From: Rhodospirillaceae bacterium
GTDB taxonomy: Bacteria > Pseudomonadota > Alphaproteobacteria > Dongiales > Dongiaceae
Assembly: GCA_016794165.1 (NCBI GenBank)
Contig: JAEUKV010000005.1
Location: forward strand, 1-54,995
DNA length: 54,995 nt
Reading direction: 5' to 3'
The notes under the pieces are model-generated. The model was given only the letters and a program-made list of their open reading frames with translations, ran no database searches and had not been told where the DNA came from. This document shows, piece by piece, positions 26,264 through 35,180 of this stretch. How positions within the stretch are numbered: position 1 is the stretch's first letter; each line of letters begins with the position of its first letter. The translations under genes were made by a program, and so were the position numbers.

Positions 26264-27172
26264 ATGACACGAAAGCCGCCCAAGATGAGTCCCACCGACA
26301 GTGCCCTCATTGACCGCACCACCGCCTATATCAAGGCGCGCCAGGACGAGGAGGCCGACGGCCCGGTGACACTGGACGAACTGGCCGCGCATTGTGGCCT
26401 TTCGCCCTGGCATCTGCAGCGCCGCTTCAAACAGGCGACGGGCGTGTCGCCGCGCGAATTCGAGGAAAGCCTGCGCCTCGCCCGGTTCAAGAAAGGGCTA
26501 AGGAGCGGTGCCGGCGTGGCGGCAGCGACCTTCGATGCCGGCTTCGGCTCCTCGAGCCGGGTTTATGAACGGGCCGGGACCGCCCTCGGCATGACACCTG
26601 CTTCCTATGCCGAAGGCGGCAAGGGGGCCGAGATCCGCTATGCCATCGCCCCCTGTGCCCTTGGCTTGGTGCTGGTGGCGGCGACTTCGCGCGGCCTCTG
26701 CCGGGTCGAGATGGGCGAGACCGCGGACGAACTCGAAGCCGATCTCCGGTCCGAATTTCCCCGTGCCCGGTCGATCACCCGGGACGATGCCGGCCTCGGC
26801 CATCTGGTGGCCGAGATCCTGCACCGGATCTCCGGACGCGCCCCCGACCGGAACATCCCCCTCGACATCCGCATGACCGCCTTCCAGCGCCAGGTCTGGA
26901 GCGCGCTCAGCCGGATTCCGGTCGGCGAAACCCGCAGCTATGGCGACATCGCCCAGGCGATCGGCCAGCCGGGTGCGGCTCGGGCGGTGGGGCAGGCCTG
27001 CGGCAGCAACCCGGTGGCCATTGCCATCCCCTGTCACCGTGTTTTGCGTAACGATGGAGCGCTTGGCGGCTATGCCTGGGGAAGCCAGCGAAAACAGGCC
27101 CTTATCGCCGCCGAGTCGGCCTCGTTAAGAAAGAAATCGCGTCTCGCTGGCAAAAAAACAGTAAGCGGTTGA
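26264..27172 (+). CDS. Ada-type O6-alkylguanine-DNA methyltransferase with AraC helix-turn-helix
   Basis: A 302-residue protein with an AraC-type DNA-binding domain (about residues 10-115, with LDELAAHCGLSPWHLQRRFK and SPREFEESLRLARFKKGL) fused to a DNA methyltransferase domain. The suicidal cysteine is Cys257 in IAIPCHRVLRNDG; the recognition region has GETRSYGDIAQAIGQPGAAR. The N-terminal methylphosphotriester (Ada zinc) domain of E. coli Ada is absent. It directly repairs O6-methylguanine in the cytoplasm and may self-regulate. The ATG at 26264 is preferred for spacing to CAGGG; 26255 and an upstream TTG are also possible. Confidence 0.92.
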   Translation: MTRKPPKMSPTDSALIDRTTAYIKARQDEEADGPVTLDELAAHCGLSPWHLQRRFKQATGVSPREFEESLRLARFKKGLRSGAGVAAATFDAGFGSSSRVYERAGTALGMTPASYAEGGKGAEIRYAIAPCALGLVLVAATSRGLCRVEMGETADELEADLRSEFPRARSITRDDAGLGHLVAEILHRISGRAPDRNIPLDIRMTAFQRQVWSALSRIPVGETRSYGDIAQAIGQPGAARAVGQACGSNPVAIAIPCHRVLRNDGALGGYAWGSQRKQALIAAESASLRKKSRLAGKKTVSG

Positions 27173-27231
27173 AAGCGACACAAGCCGGGCCGTAGAGTGG
27201 TCCCCAGGGGCTGATATCAACCTTGGGGATA

Positions 27232-27240
27232 TGTGGATAA
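27232..27240 (-). promoter_or_regulatory. Consensus DnaA box
   Basis: TTATCCACA on the minus strand, the perfect 9-bp DnaA consensus, in the 80-bp gap before the YgjP-like gene, 12 bp from its start codon. It is the second such perfect site in the window; both are intergenic. It could be a titration or regulatory site. Function not shown. Confidence 0.5.
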
Positions 27241-27252
27241 TTCTCGACGGCC

Positions 27253-28050
27253 ATGCGGAAAGACCAGAAAAACAAGGGAAAACTCGAAACACGCGCCGAG
27301 ACCGGCGCGGTGCAAAAGTCGCGCGCGAAACGCAAGCGCATGAGTGAGGCGAGCGACATCCACATGCTCTCCTTCGCGACGCGCAAGGTGCCGCTGGTGT
27401 TCAAGCAGAACGCCCGCGCCCGGCGCATCATCCTCAGGCTCGATTACGGTACCTCGCGCATCATCGTGGTGCTGCCGAAACGCACTTCGCGCGATGAAGG
27501 CAAGCGATTTGCGTTAAGCAACAAGGATTGGATCGAGGAGCGGCTCGATCAATTGCACGAGCCGGTGCCGTTCATTCACAACGCCACCATCCCCTTCCTC
27601 GGCGCGCCGCATCGTATCCGTCATCGCCCGACCGCGCGCGGCGTGGTCTGGTGCGAGCAGGAAGAGATCCATGTCGCGGGTCACGAGGAGCATGTCCCGC
27701 GAAGGGTGCAGGACTGGCTGAAGATCGAGGCCAAGCGCGAGATCGAGGCGCGCGCGGTGCAGAAGGCCGAGGCGATCGGCCGGAAGATCAAGAAGATCAC
27801 CATCCGCGACACCAAGAGCCGCTGGGGCTCGTGCACCAGCGAGGGCGAGCTTGCCTTTTCCTGGCGGCTCATTTTTGCGCCGCGCCATGTGATGGATTAC
27901 GTCATCGCCCATGAGGTCGCCCATCTCAGGGAGATGAATCACGGTCCCCGCTTCTGGAAGCTGTGCGGCGAGATCTGCCGGTCGGTCGAACCGGCCCGCG
28001 CCTGGCTGGAGAACAACGGCACCGACCTCTATCGCTACGGAAGGTTTTAA
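27253..28050 (+). CDS. YgjP-like metallopeptidase (SprT-related, DUF45)
   Basis: A 265-residue predicted zinc metallopeptidase. The metal motif is HEVAHLREMNH: His220, Glu221, His224 and a third ligand His230. Before it are the conserved strands DTKSRWGSCTSEGELAFSWRL, the WGSC motif being typical of the YgjP/DUF45 family. The first 40 residues are highly charged and lysine-rich and may be a natural tail or an overlong start; in-frame ATGs at 27340 and 27364 are alternatives. It is likely cytoplasmic. A DnaA box lies in the leader. The stop overlaps the convergent DUF4344-like gene by 4 bp. Confidence 0.87.
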   Translation: MRKDQKNKGKLETRAETGAVQKSRAKRKRMSEASDIHMLSFATRKVPLVFKQNARARRIILRLDYGTSRIIVVLPKRTSRDEGKRFALSNKDWIEERLDQLHEPVPFIHNATIPFLGAPHRIRHRPTARGVVWCEQEEIHVAGHEEHVPRRVQDWLKIEAKREIEARAVQKAEAIGRKIKKITIRDTKSRWGSCTSEGELAFSWRLIFAPRHVMDYVIAHEVAHLREMNHGPRFWKLCGEICRSVEPARAWLENNGTDLYRYGRF

Positions 28051-28838
28051 GGGGCCCCGGCAGTCGTTGCCGCCGTCGCCGCGATCCAGGCGGCGATGCG
28101 TTCGTCGCACAACACCACTTCGCGCCGCTCCGGGTTGAAGAAGGCCCTTGTCCCGCCGCATTCGGTCACCAGCAGAACGCGGCCGGTGGGCAGCGCCATC
28201 TCGGCATTCAGCCGCTCGGCCAGGGCGTCGTAGAGCCCACTCTCGCGCAGCGTGTCGGCAATGGGTTCGTTGGCCGGATTGAAGACCGGGGCGATCTCGA
28301 CGTAAAGCGGGCCTGAGTCGGCGGGTGGGGCGAGCCCGGGGCCGAGGCGATAGGCGCTGAAACGCTCGTTCCATGTCGCGGCGGCAGCCTCGAAGGCCCT
28401 GGTACATTTGCTTGCGGCGGCGGCGTCGATTCCGGCGACGCGGCCGAGGGCAGCAAAGGGCACCGGATCGGCGCCGATCAGCTGGCAGGCGAAGTCACGC
28501 GCCTGGGCCGAGGAAAGCGGGGCCTTCGCCTCCGCTGGCAGGGTCGCGGCGAAGGCGAGGAAAGCCCCCAGCGCTGCTGCGAGATCGGCTTTGTCAGCAC
28601 CGGCCTGCGGCGTCGCGGCGCCGGTAAGGCGCGCGAGCTGTGCCGCCCCGGCGATCACCTCGGGCGAGTAATCGGCTTCCGTCTCCGGGGCGAGCAGCGA
28701 GACGGCGATGGCGAGGTGAAACTCGGCGATGAGAGCGCCAAGGACGATGTTGTCCCGGCCGGGATCGGACTCCGCCCAGACAGGGGACGGCACCGTCAGC
28801 CCGAGGCCGAGCAAGCCCGCTTTCCACCATGCCGCCAT
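28047..28838 (-). CDS. DUF4344-like protein, apparently lacking the metallopeptidase helix
   Basis: A 263-residue protein with an N-terminal signal peptide-like sequence (MAAWWKAGLLGLGLTVPSPVWA), so probably exported. The C-terminal segment VLLVTECGGTRAFFNPERREV followed by LCDE resembles the beta-strand pair of DUF4344 putative metallopeptidases, in which an HELGH helix normally follows. Here the protein ends about 13 residues later and no HExxH is seen, so it may be a truncated or degenerate member. The middle region has alanine-rich helices. The ATG at 28838 is chosen for the signal peptide; 28868 is possible. It overlaps the YgjP-like gene end by 4 bp. Confidence 0.6.
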   Translation of the reverse strand: MAAWWKAGLLGLGLTVPSPVWAESDPGRDNIVLGALIAEFHLAIAVSLLAPETEADYSPEVIAGAAQLARLTGAATPQAGADKADLAAALGAFLAFAATLPAEAKAPLSSAQARDFACQLIGADPVPFAALGRVAGIDAAAASKCTRAFEAAAATWNERFSAYRLGPGLAPPADSGPLYVEIAPVFNPANEPIADTLRESGLYDALAERLNAEMALPTGRVLLVTECGGTRAFFNPERREVVLCDERIAAWIAATAATTAGAP

Positions 28839-28946
28839 GTCGTGCCGAACCCCATCGTGCGCGCCCATCTCTTTTCTATATGACATGAATCGCCCGGCCG
28901 TGGCAGGGGGAGGGGATGGGTTGCGGCCTAACGCTAGATACTGCGC

Positions 28947-28982
28947 GCCGCCGAAATGGCCGCCGAAATGGCCGCCGAAATG
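28947..28982. repeat. Three perfect 12-bp tandem repeats
   Basis: GCCGCCGAAATG repeated three times without mismatch in the gap between two divergent genes. It is a small slippage-type array. No function is known, and it is not in a convincing coding frame. Confidence 0.9.
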
Positions 28983-29028
28983 ACTGGGACGTGCCTTATT
29001 GCCGCCACGGCCGGCGGCGAGGGTTGGG

Positions 29029-30114
29029 ATGGGAAGCGAGGGGCCGGCAACCCAACAGGACAGTGAGGACGAAGTGATCGACCAATCGATCGGTGAGCCA
29101 GGGGAAGCGGCGCGGCGCGGGTCCCGAACCGGGCCGGGCGTGATTGTGCGCTGGCTGCGGCACCTGCTTGCCCTTGGTGCCGCGGGGCTGCTGATCGCCA
29201 GCCTGTTGCCGCTCCTGCATCCGCTCTGGCCGCTGGCCTCGATCGCGGAGCATTTCGCGCTGCAAATCCTGCTGGCCGCCGGCCTCCTGTCGCTGCTGGC
29301 GCTTGCCCTGCGGCGCTGGCGCTGGCTGGCCGTGATCCTCGGCATCGGCCTCGTTCAGGTCTGGATCATCCATCCCCATTGGCCCCTGCCCGGGCTGGTC
29401 TTGACGCCGACGGCGGAGGAACGTCGCCTTAAGATCGTCTCACTCAATGTCTGGTACCGCGGTGAGAGCTACGAAGCTGTGCGGGATTACCTCGCAGCCA
29501 GCGAGGCCGACGTGATCGGCCTGGTCGAGGTGACGCCGCGCTGGAAGGCCGAGCTTGCCTCGCTGCGGCAGCTCTACCCCTACGCTATCGACTGCATCGG
29601 TGCCGACCCGCGCTGCGAGGAAATGCTGCTCTCGCGCCATCCGTTCATCCGCTCCGGTGCCGCGCGGGTGGATGGGGCGTTGCCGGTGCTGGCCTGGGGC
29701 GAGATCGCATTGCCGGGGCACGGGCCGGTGACCGTCGCGGTGACGCATCTCGTCTGGCCGCTCCTGCCGGCGGGAGAGGGCGCAATCGTCGGTCCCCTGC
29801 CCAGGCTAGCCCAGACGGAACAGGCGGCGCAGCTGGCGGCCGGTCTGGAGCGCCTGCCGAAGGATTTGATCCTGATGGGCGATTTCAACGCGGCTCCCTG
29901 GAGCCGCATCCAGCAGGCCCTGCGCGCGGCGAGCGGATTGCAGAATGACTTCGCTGCCCCGTCATGGCCGGCCTGGGGGCCGGCGGCAATCCGCCTGCCG
30001 ATCGATCACGTCCTCGCCCGCGGCCGCGCGCAAATCCATGCCTTCCAGGCAGGCCCCGATGTCGGCTCGGATCATCTGCCGGTCGAGGCGGTAGTGAGCC
30101 TGGCACAACCCTGA
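29029..30114 (+). CDS. Endonuclease/exonuclease/phosphatase-family membrane protein
   Basis: A 361-residue protein. After a polar N-terminus (about 30 residues) there are three transmembrane segments (about residues 35-115), and then an EEP-fold domain: IVSLNVWYRGESYEAVRDY, the catalytic-type DVIGLVEVTPRWK, LILMGDFNAAPWSRIQ with Asp and Asn, and the C-terminal GSDHLPVEAVVS with the conserved SDH. This is the layout of membrane-anchored EEP proteins such as YafD-like members, with the phosphatase or nuclease domain probably facing the periplasm. The start is uncertain: the ATG at 29029 or one at 28999 could be used. The target is unknown. Confidence 0.85.
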   Translation: MGSEGPATQQDSEDEVIDQSIGEPGEAARRGSRTGPGVIVRWLRHLLALGAAGLLIASLLPLLHPLWPLASIAEHFALQILLAAGLLSLLALALRRWRWLAVILGIGLVQVWIIHPHWPLPGLVLTPTAEERRLKIVSLNVWYRGESYEAVRDYLAASEADVIGLVEVTPRWKAELASLRQLYPYAIDCIGADPRCEEMLLSRHPFIRSGAARVDGALPVLAWGEIALPGHGPVTVAVTHLVWPLLPAGEGAIVGPLPRLAQTEQAAQLAAGLERLPKDLILMGDFNAAPWSRIQQALRAASGLQNDFAAPSWPAWGPAAIRLPIDHVLARGRAQIHAFQAGPDVGSDHLPVEAVVSLAQP

Positions 30115-30209
30115 TTCCCATCCCGGCGCGGCCTTTCGCCCTTGCGGCAGGATGGCGGAAACCCTAGTCTCCGGCGGCTTTTTCACCCCAAGAGTGCCCG
30201 AGACAGAAG

Positions 30210-31790
30210 ATGACCGACGACCGCACCTATGCCCAAGCCGCCCGCGCCTGGCCGTTCGAGGAAGCCCGCAAGCTGGTCGAACGCTACAAGGCCGGTGCGC
30301 CGAAAAAGGGCTATGTGCTGTTCGAGACCGGTTACGGGCCCTCGGGCCTGCCGCATATCGGCACCTTCGGCGAGGTCGTGCGCACCACCATGGTGCGCCA
30401 GGCCTTCCAGCGCCTCTCCGACATCCCGACGCGGCTCTTTGCCTTCTCGGACGACATGGACGGCTTGCGCAAGGTGCCGACCAATGTGCCCAACCAGGAG
30501 ATGCTGGCCCAGCATCTGGGCAAGCGCCTGACCCTGGTGCCCGATCCCTTCGGCACCCATGAGAGCTTCGGCCATCACAACAATGCGATGCTCAGGGGCT
30601 TTCTCGACGGCTTCGGCTTCGAATACGAGTTCCAGTCCTCGACCGACTGGTATCTGTCGGGCCGCTTCGATCAGGGGCTGCTCGATGTGCTGCGCCACTA
30701 CGAACAGGTGCAGGAAATCATGCTGCCGAGTTTGCGCGAGGAGCGCGCGGCAAGTTATTCCCCGTTCCTGCCGGTGTGCCAGAAGACCGGCCGCGTGCTG
30801 CAGGTGCCGATCATCGAGACCAATGCGAGCGCCGGCACCATCGTCTATCAGGACGAGGACGGCACCAAGGTCGAAACACCGGTAACCGGCGGCCGCTGCA
30901 AGCTGCAATGGAAGCCCGATTGGGCCATGCGCTGGCATGTCATGAACGTCGACTATGAAATGTCGGGCAAGGACCTCATCCCCTCGGTGCAACTGGCCAA
31001 CAAGATTTGTCGCGAGCTGGGCTCGCCGCCGCCCGAAGGCTTCAACTACGAACTCTTCCTCGACGAGAAGGGCCAGAAGATCTCGAAGTCGAAGGGCAAT
31101 GGCCTCAGCGTCGAAGAGTGGCTGGAATATGCGCCGCCCGAGAGCCTCGCCTTGTTCATGTATCAGAAGCCGCGGGCCGCCAAGCGCCTCTATTTCGACG
31201 TGATCCCGCGCGCGGTCGACGACTATCTGACCTTCACCGAGAAGTTTGCCGCCGAGACCCCGGCGCAGCGGCTGGAGAACCCGAGCTGGCACATCCATAA
31301 CGGCCAGCCGCCGATGACTGGCGGGGCGCTTTCCTACGGCATCCTCCTCAACCTCGCCTCGGTTGCCAATGCGGAAGGCAAGGAGACGCTGTGGGGCTTT
31401 ATCAGCCGCTATCTCCCCGAGGCGACGCCGGCCACCGCCCCCTATCTCGACAAGCTGGTGGGCTATGCCCTCAATTACTTCCGCGACCATGTGAAGCCCC
31501 ACAAGAAGTATCGCGCACCCGACGAAATGGAGCGACAGGCACTCCTGGACCTGCAGGCGGCCCTCACGGTGGCGCCGGATTCGGCCACCGCCGAGGAATT
31601 GCAGAACATCGTCTACGAGATCGGCAAGACGCATCCCTTCCCGGAACTGAGGGCCTGGTTCAAGACGCTCTACGAAGTGCTGCTCGGCCAGGAAACGGGG
31701 CCGCGCATGGGCACCTTCATCGCGCTCTATGGGCGCAAGGAGACGGTGGCGCTGATCGACCGCGCGCTGCGGGGAGAACTGCTGCGCTGA
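30210..31790 (+). CDS. lysK: Lysyl-tRNA synthetase, class I
   Basis: A 526-residue class I lysyl-tRNA synthetase, the archaeal-type form also used by many alphaproteobacteria, unrelated to the common class II LysRS. The HIGH motif variant is PHIG at residues 48-51 ([10 protein letters not shown]), and the KMSKS loop is KISKSKG at 290-296. Another family landmark is [20 protein letters not shown]. The C-terminal helical region is anticodon-binding. The ATG at 30210 follows GAGACAGAAG. No LysS class II gene is seen in the window. A short tandem repeat follows the stop codon (31794-31819). Confidence 0.96.
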   Translation: MTDDRTYAQAARAWPFEEARKLVERYKAGAPKKGYVLFETGYGPSGLPHIGTFGEVVRTTMVRQAFQRLSDIPTRLFAFSDDMDGLRKVPTNVPNQEMLAQHLGKRLTLVPDPFGTHESFGHHNNAMLRGFLDGFGFEYEFQSSTDWYLSGRFDQGLLDVLRHYEQVQEIMLPSLREERAASYSPFLPVCQKTGRVLQVPIIETNASAGTIVYQDEDGTKVETPVTGGRCKLQWKPDWAMRWHVMNVDYEMSGKDLIPSVQLANKICRELGSPPPEGFNYELFLDEKGQKISKSKGNGLSVEEWLEYAPPESLALFMYQKPRAAKRLYFDVIPRAVDDYLTFTEKFAAETPAQRLENPSWHIHNGQPPMTGGALSYGILLNLASVANAEGKETLWGFISRYLPEATPATAPYLDKLVGYALNYFRDHVKPHKKYRAPDEMERQALLDLQAALTVAPDSATAEELQNIVYEIGKTHPFPELRAWFKTLYEVLLGQETGPRMGTFIALYGRKETVALIDRALRGELLR

Positions 31791-31793
31791 GTT

Positions 31794-31819
31794 GCCGGCC
31801 AGAGCTGCCGGCCAGAGCT
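31794..31819. repeat. Two perfect 13-bp tandem repeats
   Basis: GCCGGCCAGAGCT occurs twice in direct succession, starting three bases after the lysK stop codon. The unit contains a short GCCGGC palindrome, so some stem formation is possible. No function is assigned. Confidence 0.85.
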
Positions 31820-31840
31820 GCCGTGTGGTGAGGCGACGCC

Positions 31841-33550
31841 TCACACCTTGCTGAAGCGGTCCGGCTCCTCGGGGCTGTCGCCGACCTGGGCGGCGCGGAA
31901 GGTGGCGATGCGCGCGGCCAAATCCCCCTCTCCCTTGCCGAGGCGGTCGAGCATGCGCCGGCCCATGGCGAGCCCGATCTCGAGATCTTCCGGAAGGGCC
32001 TCTGTAACACCCATCTCGGTGAGGCGCTTGGCATGGGGCGCATCCCAGGCGCGGGCGATGATGTCGAGGGTCGGCGTGGCTGCCCGCAGGGCTTCGGCCA
32101 TGCGCTCGGCCACCGCCGGATTGTCGACCGCCAGCACCGCCAGCGCCGCGCGCTGGATCCCGGCGGCGCGCAGGACGTCGAGCCTGCCGGCATCGCCGAA
32201 ATAGACCGGATAGCCCCGGGCACGGGCATTCATGACCCGCTGCACGTCGAGATCGAGTGCTACATAGTTTATGCCGATCTCGTCCAGCAGGCCGCAGATG
32301 GCGCGGCCGACGCGGCCATAGCCCGCGACGACGATATGCTGCGCGAGTTCCTCCGATTCGGCGGCGATGCTGCTCACGGTGGCACCGCGCCGGTCGCGGA
32401 TGACGATCGAGAGCCTGGCGCCCAGCGCCGCCAGCAGCGGTGTGGCGCACATGCTGAGCACGATCGCGGCGTTGACATGCTGCACCACCAGCCGGGGCAG
32501 CAGGTCGCCGGCAGCGGCAAGGCCCATCAGCACGAAGCCGAACTCGCTCCCTTGCGCGAGCAGCAGGGCGGCGCGCAAAGCGGTCTCGGTCTTGAGGTGG
32601 AAGGCGCGGGCGATGGCGACGATGAGCGCTGCCTTCAGGATGATGAGCGCCGCCGCGATGCCCAGCATGGAGTCCACATTGTCGGCGACGGCGTTGAGAT
32701 CGAAGCCCATCCCGACGGTAACGAAGAAGAGGCCGAGCAGCAGACCACGGAAGGGATGGATGTCCGCCTCGATCTGGTGTCGGTAGGGAGTGCCGGCGAG
32801 CAGCATGCCCGCGAGAAAGGCGCCGAGACCCATCGACATGCCGGCGATCTCGGTGATCCATCCCAGGCCCAGCAGGATGAAGAGGCTGGTCGCGGTGAAC
32901 AGTTCGGCATTGCCGGTGCCGGCGATCTGGCGAAAGAGCGGCCGGATGAGATAGCGTCCGGCCACCGTGATGATGCCGAGCGCAACCACCGCCTTCAGCA
33001 AAGCGAGGCCGAGGATCAGCCAGACGCTGCCGCCGTGATCGCCCATCAGGGGCACCAGCGCCAGCATCGGCACCACGGCGAGATCCTGGAACAGCAGGAT
33101 GGCGACCGCGATGCGACCGAACCGCGCCGCCGCTTCGCCGCGATCGGTGAGCAGCTTGAGGACGGTGGCCGTGGAGGACAGCGCCAGCGCGCCACCGACC
33201 AGGATCGCCTCGGGCGCATTGAGCCCCAGCGCATAGGCGATCAGGCCGATGACGAGGCTGGTCACCACGACCTGTGCCCCGCCTAGCCCGAAGACATAGA
33301 AGCGCATGGTCTTCAGCCGTTCCATCGGCAGTTCCAGGCCGATCGCGAACAGCATGAAGACGACGCCCAGTTCCGCCAGCCACGCGACATTCTCCGGCTC
33401 GGCAATGGCGCGCAGGCCGAAGGGGCCAATGATGACGCCAACGGAAAGATAGGCGAGCACCGGCGAGACGCGGGCGCGGTGCAGCGCCGGCACGACGACG
33501 ATCGCCACCACCAGGACGATCAGAATACCCGTGATCTCGCCGCCATGCAT
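31841..33550 (-). CDS. Kef-type monovalent cation:proton antiporter
   Basis: A 569-residue membrane protein of the CPA2 family. Residues 1-390 hold about twelve hydrophobic segments with family motifs LSVGVIIGPFGLRAIA and the pore region ALALSSTATVLKLLTDRGEA. Residues about 395-520 are an RCK N domain, beginning HIVVAGYGRVGRAICGLL with a GxGxxG NAD-binding fold. A short tail follows. This is the organisation of KefB/KefC-type potassium efflux systems and of related cation antiporters. The start at 33550 is clean and follows the family pattern. It is convergent with lysK. Confidence 0.92.
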   Translation of the reverse strand: MHGGEITGILIVLVVAIVVVPALHRARVSPVLAYLSVGVIIGPFGLRAIAEPENVAWLAELGVVFMLFAIGLELPMERLKTMRFYVFGLGGAQVVVTSLVIGLIAYALGLNAPEAILVGGALALSSTATVLKLLTDRGEAAARFGRIAVAILLFQDLAVVPMLALVPLMGDHGGSVWLILGLALLKAVVALGIITVAGRYLIRPLFRQIAGTGNAELFTATSLFILLGLGWITEIAGMSMGLGAFLAGMLLAGTPYRHQIEADIHPFRGLLLGLFFVTVGMGFDLNAVADNVDSMLGIAAALIILKAALIVAIARAFHLKTETALRAALLLAQGSEFGFVLMGLAAAGDLLPRLVVQHVNAAIVLSMCATPLLAALGARLSIVIRDRRGATVSSIAAESEELAQHIVVAGYGRVGRAICGLLDEIGINYVALDLDVQRVMNARARGYPVYFGDAGRLDVLRAAGIQRAALAVLAVDNPAVAERMAEALRAATPTLDIIARAWDAPHAKRLTEMGVTEALPEDLEIGLAMGRRMLDRLGKGEGDLAARIATFRAAQVGDSPEEPDRFSKV

Positions 33551-33748
33551 GCGTTCAAGCCATCCCCAGTTGACGCCCGGACGATCGGACGTGCTCTCGT
33601 TCCCGCTGCATTAAGCGGGCGGCGCGGCCCAGTGGCAAGCGGGGCTTGTCTTTTGCGCCGCTTTGTCCCAGCTTGCGGGCACCCGGCGGAAGGGCCATAT
33701 GCGCCCTGTCCTTCCGCCGGTCCCTTCCCAGCAAGATGAACGCGAGTC

Positions 33749-35089
33749 ATGACAGATACCGATCAAGCCGCCCTCCTCGACTCCCTGCTCAAGATGGCCA
33801 AGTCGGCCGGCGCCGAGTCCGCCGACGCGCTGATCGGCCGGTCGGTCTCGCTCTCCGTGGGCGAACGGCTCGGCAAGAAGGAAAAGCTGGAGCGAGCGGA
33901 ATCGCAGGATCTCGGCCTGCGCGTTTTCGTCGGCAAGCGCCAGGCGATCGTCTCGACCAGCGATTTTGCGCGCCCGGCCCTGCAGGAGCTGGCCGAACGC
34001 GCCGTCGCCATGGCGCGGGCCGTGCCGGAGGACCCCTATTGCGGCCTGGCCGAGCCCGGACAGCTGGCAACGGATTGGCCGGTGCTCGATCTTTGCGATC
34101 GGAGCGAGGCCAGCGAGGCACAACTGACCGAACTGGTCCGCGCCGCCGAGGACGCGGCGCGCAGCGTCAAGGGGGTTACCAATTCGGAAGGGGCGGAAGC
34201 GGGCTATGGTCGCTCGGAGGTGGCGCTCGCCGCCAGCAACGGGTTCTTCGGCGCCTATGCCACCAGCCATTTCGGCCTCTCGGTCTCGGTTCTGGCGGGC
34301 GAGGGAACCGGCATGGAGCGCGACTATGATTTCAGTTCCACCGTCTATCTTGCCGATCTTGAAGACCCGGTGAAGCTGGGCCAGGCCGCCGGGGCCCGCG
34401 CCGTGCGTCGGCTCAACCCGAAGAAGCCAAAGACCGCGGCCCTGCCCGTGATCTTCGATCCGCGCATCAGCAATTCGATCGTCGGACATCTGGTCGGCGC
34501 CATCAACGGCGCCGGGATCGCGCGTGGCACCTCGTTCCTCAAGGATCACCTCGGCAAGGACGTGTTCGCCGCCGGCATCGACATCGTTGACGCGCCGCAC
34601 AGGCAGCGCGGCCTGCGCTCTCGGCCGTTCGATGGCGAGGGCCTGCCGACCCGCGAGAAGAAGCTGATCGACAATGGCCGCCTCACCACCTGGCTGCTTG
34701 ATTGCCGCTCGGCGCGGCAGCTGGGCCTGGTTTCCAACGGCCATGCCGCGCGCGGCACCTCGAGCCCGCCTTCGCCCAGCGCCAGCAATGTGCACATGGC
34801 AGCCGGTACTCTTAGCCGCGCCGCATTGATCGGAGCGGTCAAGGAAGGCATCTATGTGACCGAACTGATTGGCTCCGGCGTCAACGGCGTCACCGGCGAT
34901 TACAGCCGGGGTGCCGCCGGATTCTGGATCGAGAACGGCGAACTCGCCTATCCGGTCTCGGAAGTGACCATCGCCGGCAATCTGAAGGACATGTTCAAGG
35001 CGGTGACGCCGGCCGACGATCTGGTTTTCAGATACGGCACCAACGCACCGACGCTGCGGATCGACGGGCTGACCATCGCCGGCGCCTGA
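33749..35089 (+). CDS. pmbA: Metalloprotease subunit PmbA/TldE
   Basis: A 446-residue TldE/PmbA, the partner of TldD in a heterodimeric metalloprotease acting on peptides such as microcins and, in plasmid systems, the CcdA antitoxin. TldE has no zinc site of its own; TldD is not in this window. Recognisable parts are GYGRSEVALAASNGFFGAYA, then LPVIFDPRISNSIVGHLVGA and the C-terminal YVTELIGSGVNGVTGDYSRG with GFWIENGE. The start at 33749 is the first ATG after a GC-rich gap. It lies upstream of ccmA on the same strand, about 90 bp away. The TldD gene presumably lies elsewhere. Confidence 0.95.
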   Translation: MTDTDQAALLDSLLKMAKSAGAESADALIGRSVSLSVGERLGKKEKLERAESQDLGLRVFVGKRQAIVSTSDFARPALQELAERAVAMARAVPEDPYCGLAEPGQLATDWPVLDLCDRSEASEAQLTELVRAAEDAARSVKGVTNSEGAEAGYGRSEVALAASNGFFGAYATSHFGLSVSVLAGEGTGMERDYDFSSTVYLADLEDPVKLGQAAGARAVRRLNPKKPKTAALPVIFDPRISNSIVGHLVGAINGAGIARGTSFLKDHLGKDVFAAGIDIVDAPHRQRGLRSRPFDGEGLPTREKKLIDNGRLTTWLLDCRSARQLGLVSNGHAARGTSSPPSPSASNVHMAAGTLSRAALIGAVKEGIYVTELIGSGVNGVTGDYSRGAAGFWIENGELAYPVSEVTIAGNLKDMFKAVTPADDLVFRYGTNAPTLRIDGLTIAGA

Positions 35090-35101
35090 ACCGCCGGCGC
35101 T

Positions 35102-35131
35102 TGAAGCGCGGGGGCCTGAAGCGCGGGGGCC
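35102..35131. repeat. Two perfect 15-bp tandem repeats
   Basis: TGAAGCGCGGGGGCC occurs twice in tandem between the pmbA stop codon and ccmA. A related sequence precedes them (GGCGCTTGAA). It is a short slippage-type array in an operon spacer, with no known role. Confidence 0.85.
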
Positions 35132-35180
35132 AGTGGATCGGCCGGGGGATGAGATGGGGGATGAAACCAGGGGAACGCAG

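Noticed and set aside
30183-33383. Open reading frame of 1066 codons on the minus strand
   Set aside because: It runs antisense to lysK and out of frame through the antiporter gene on the same strand; both have clear family motifs. The translated product is low-complexity Arg/Ala/Gly, as expected for a shadow frame in high-GC DNA.
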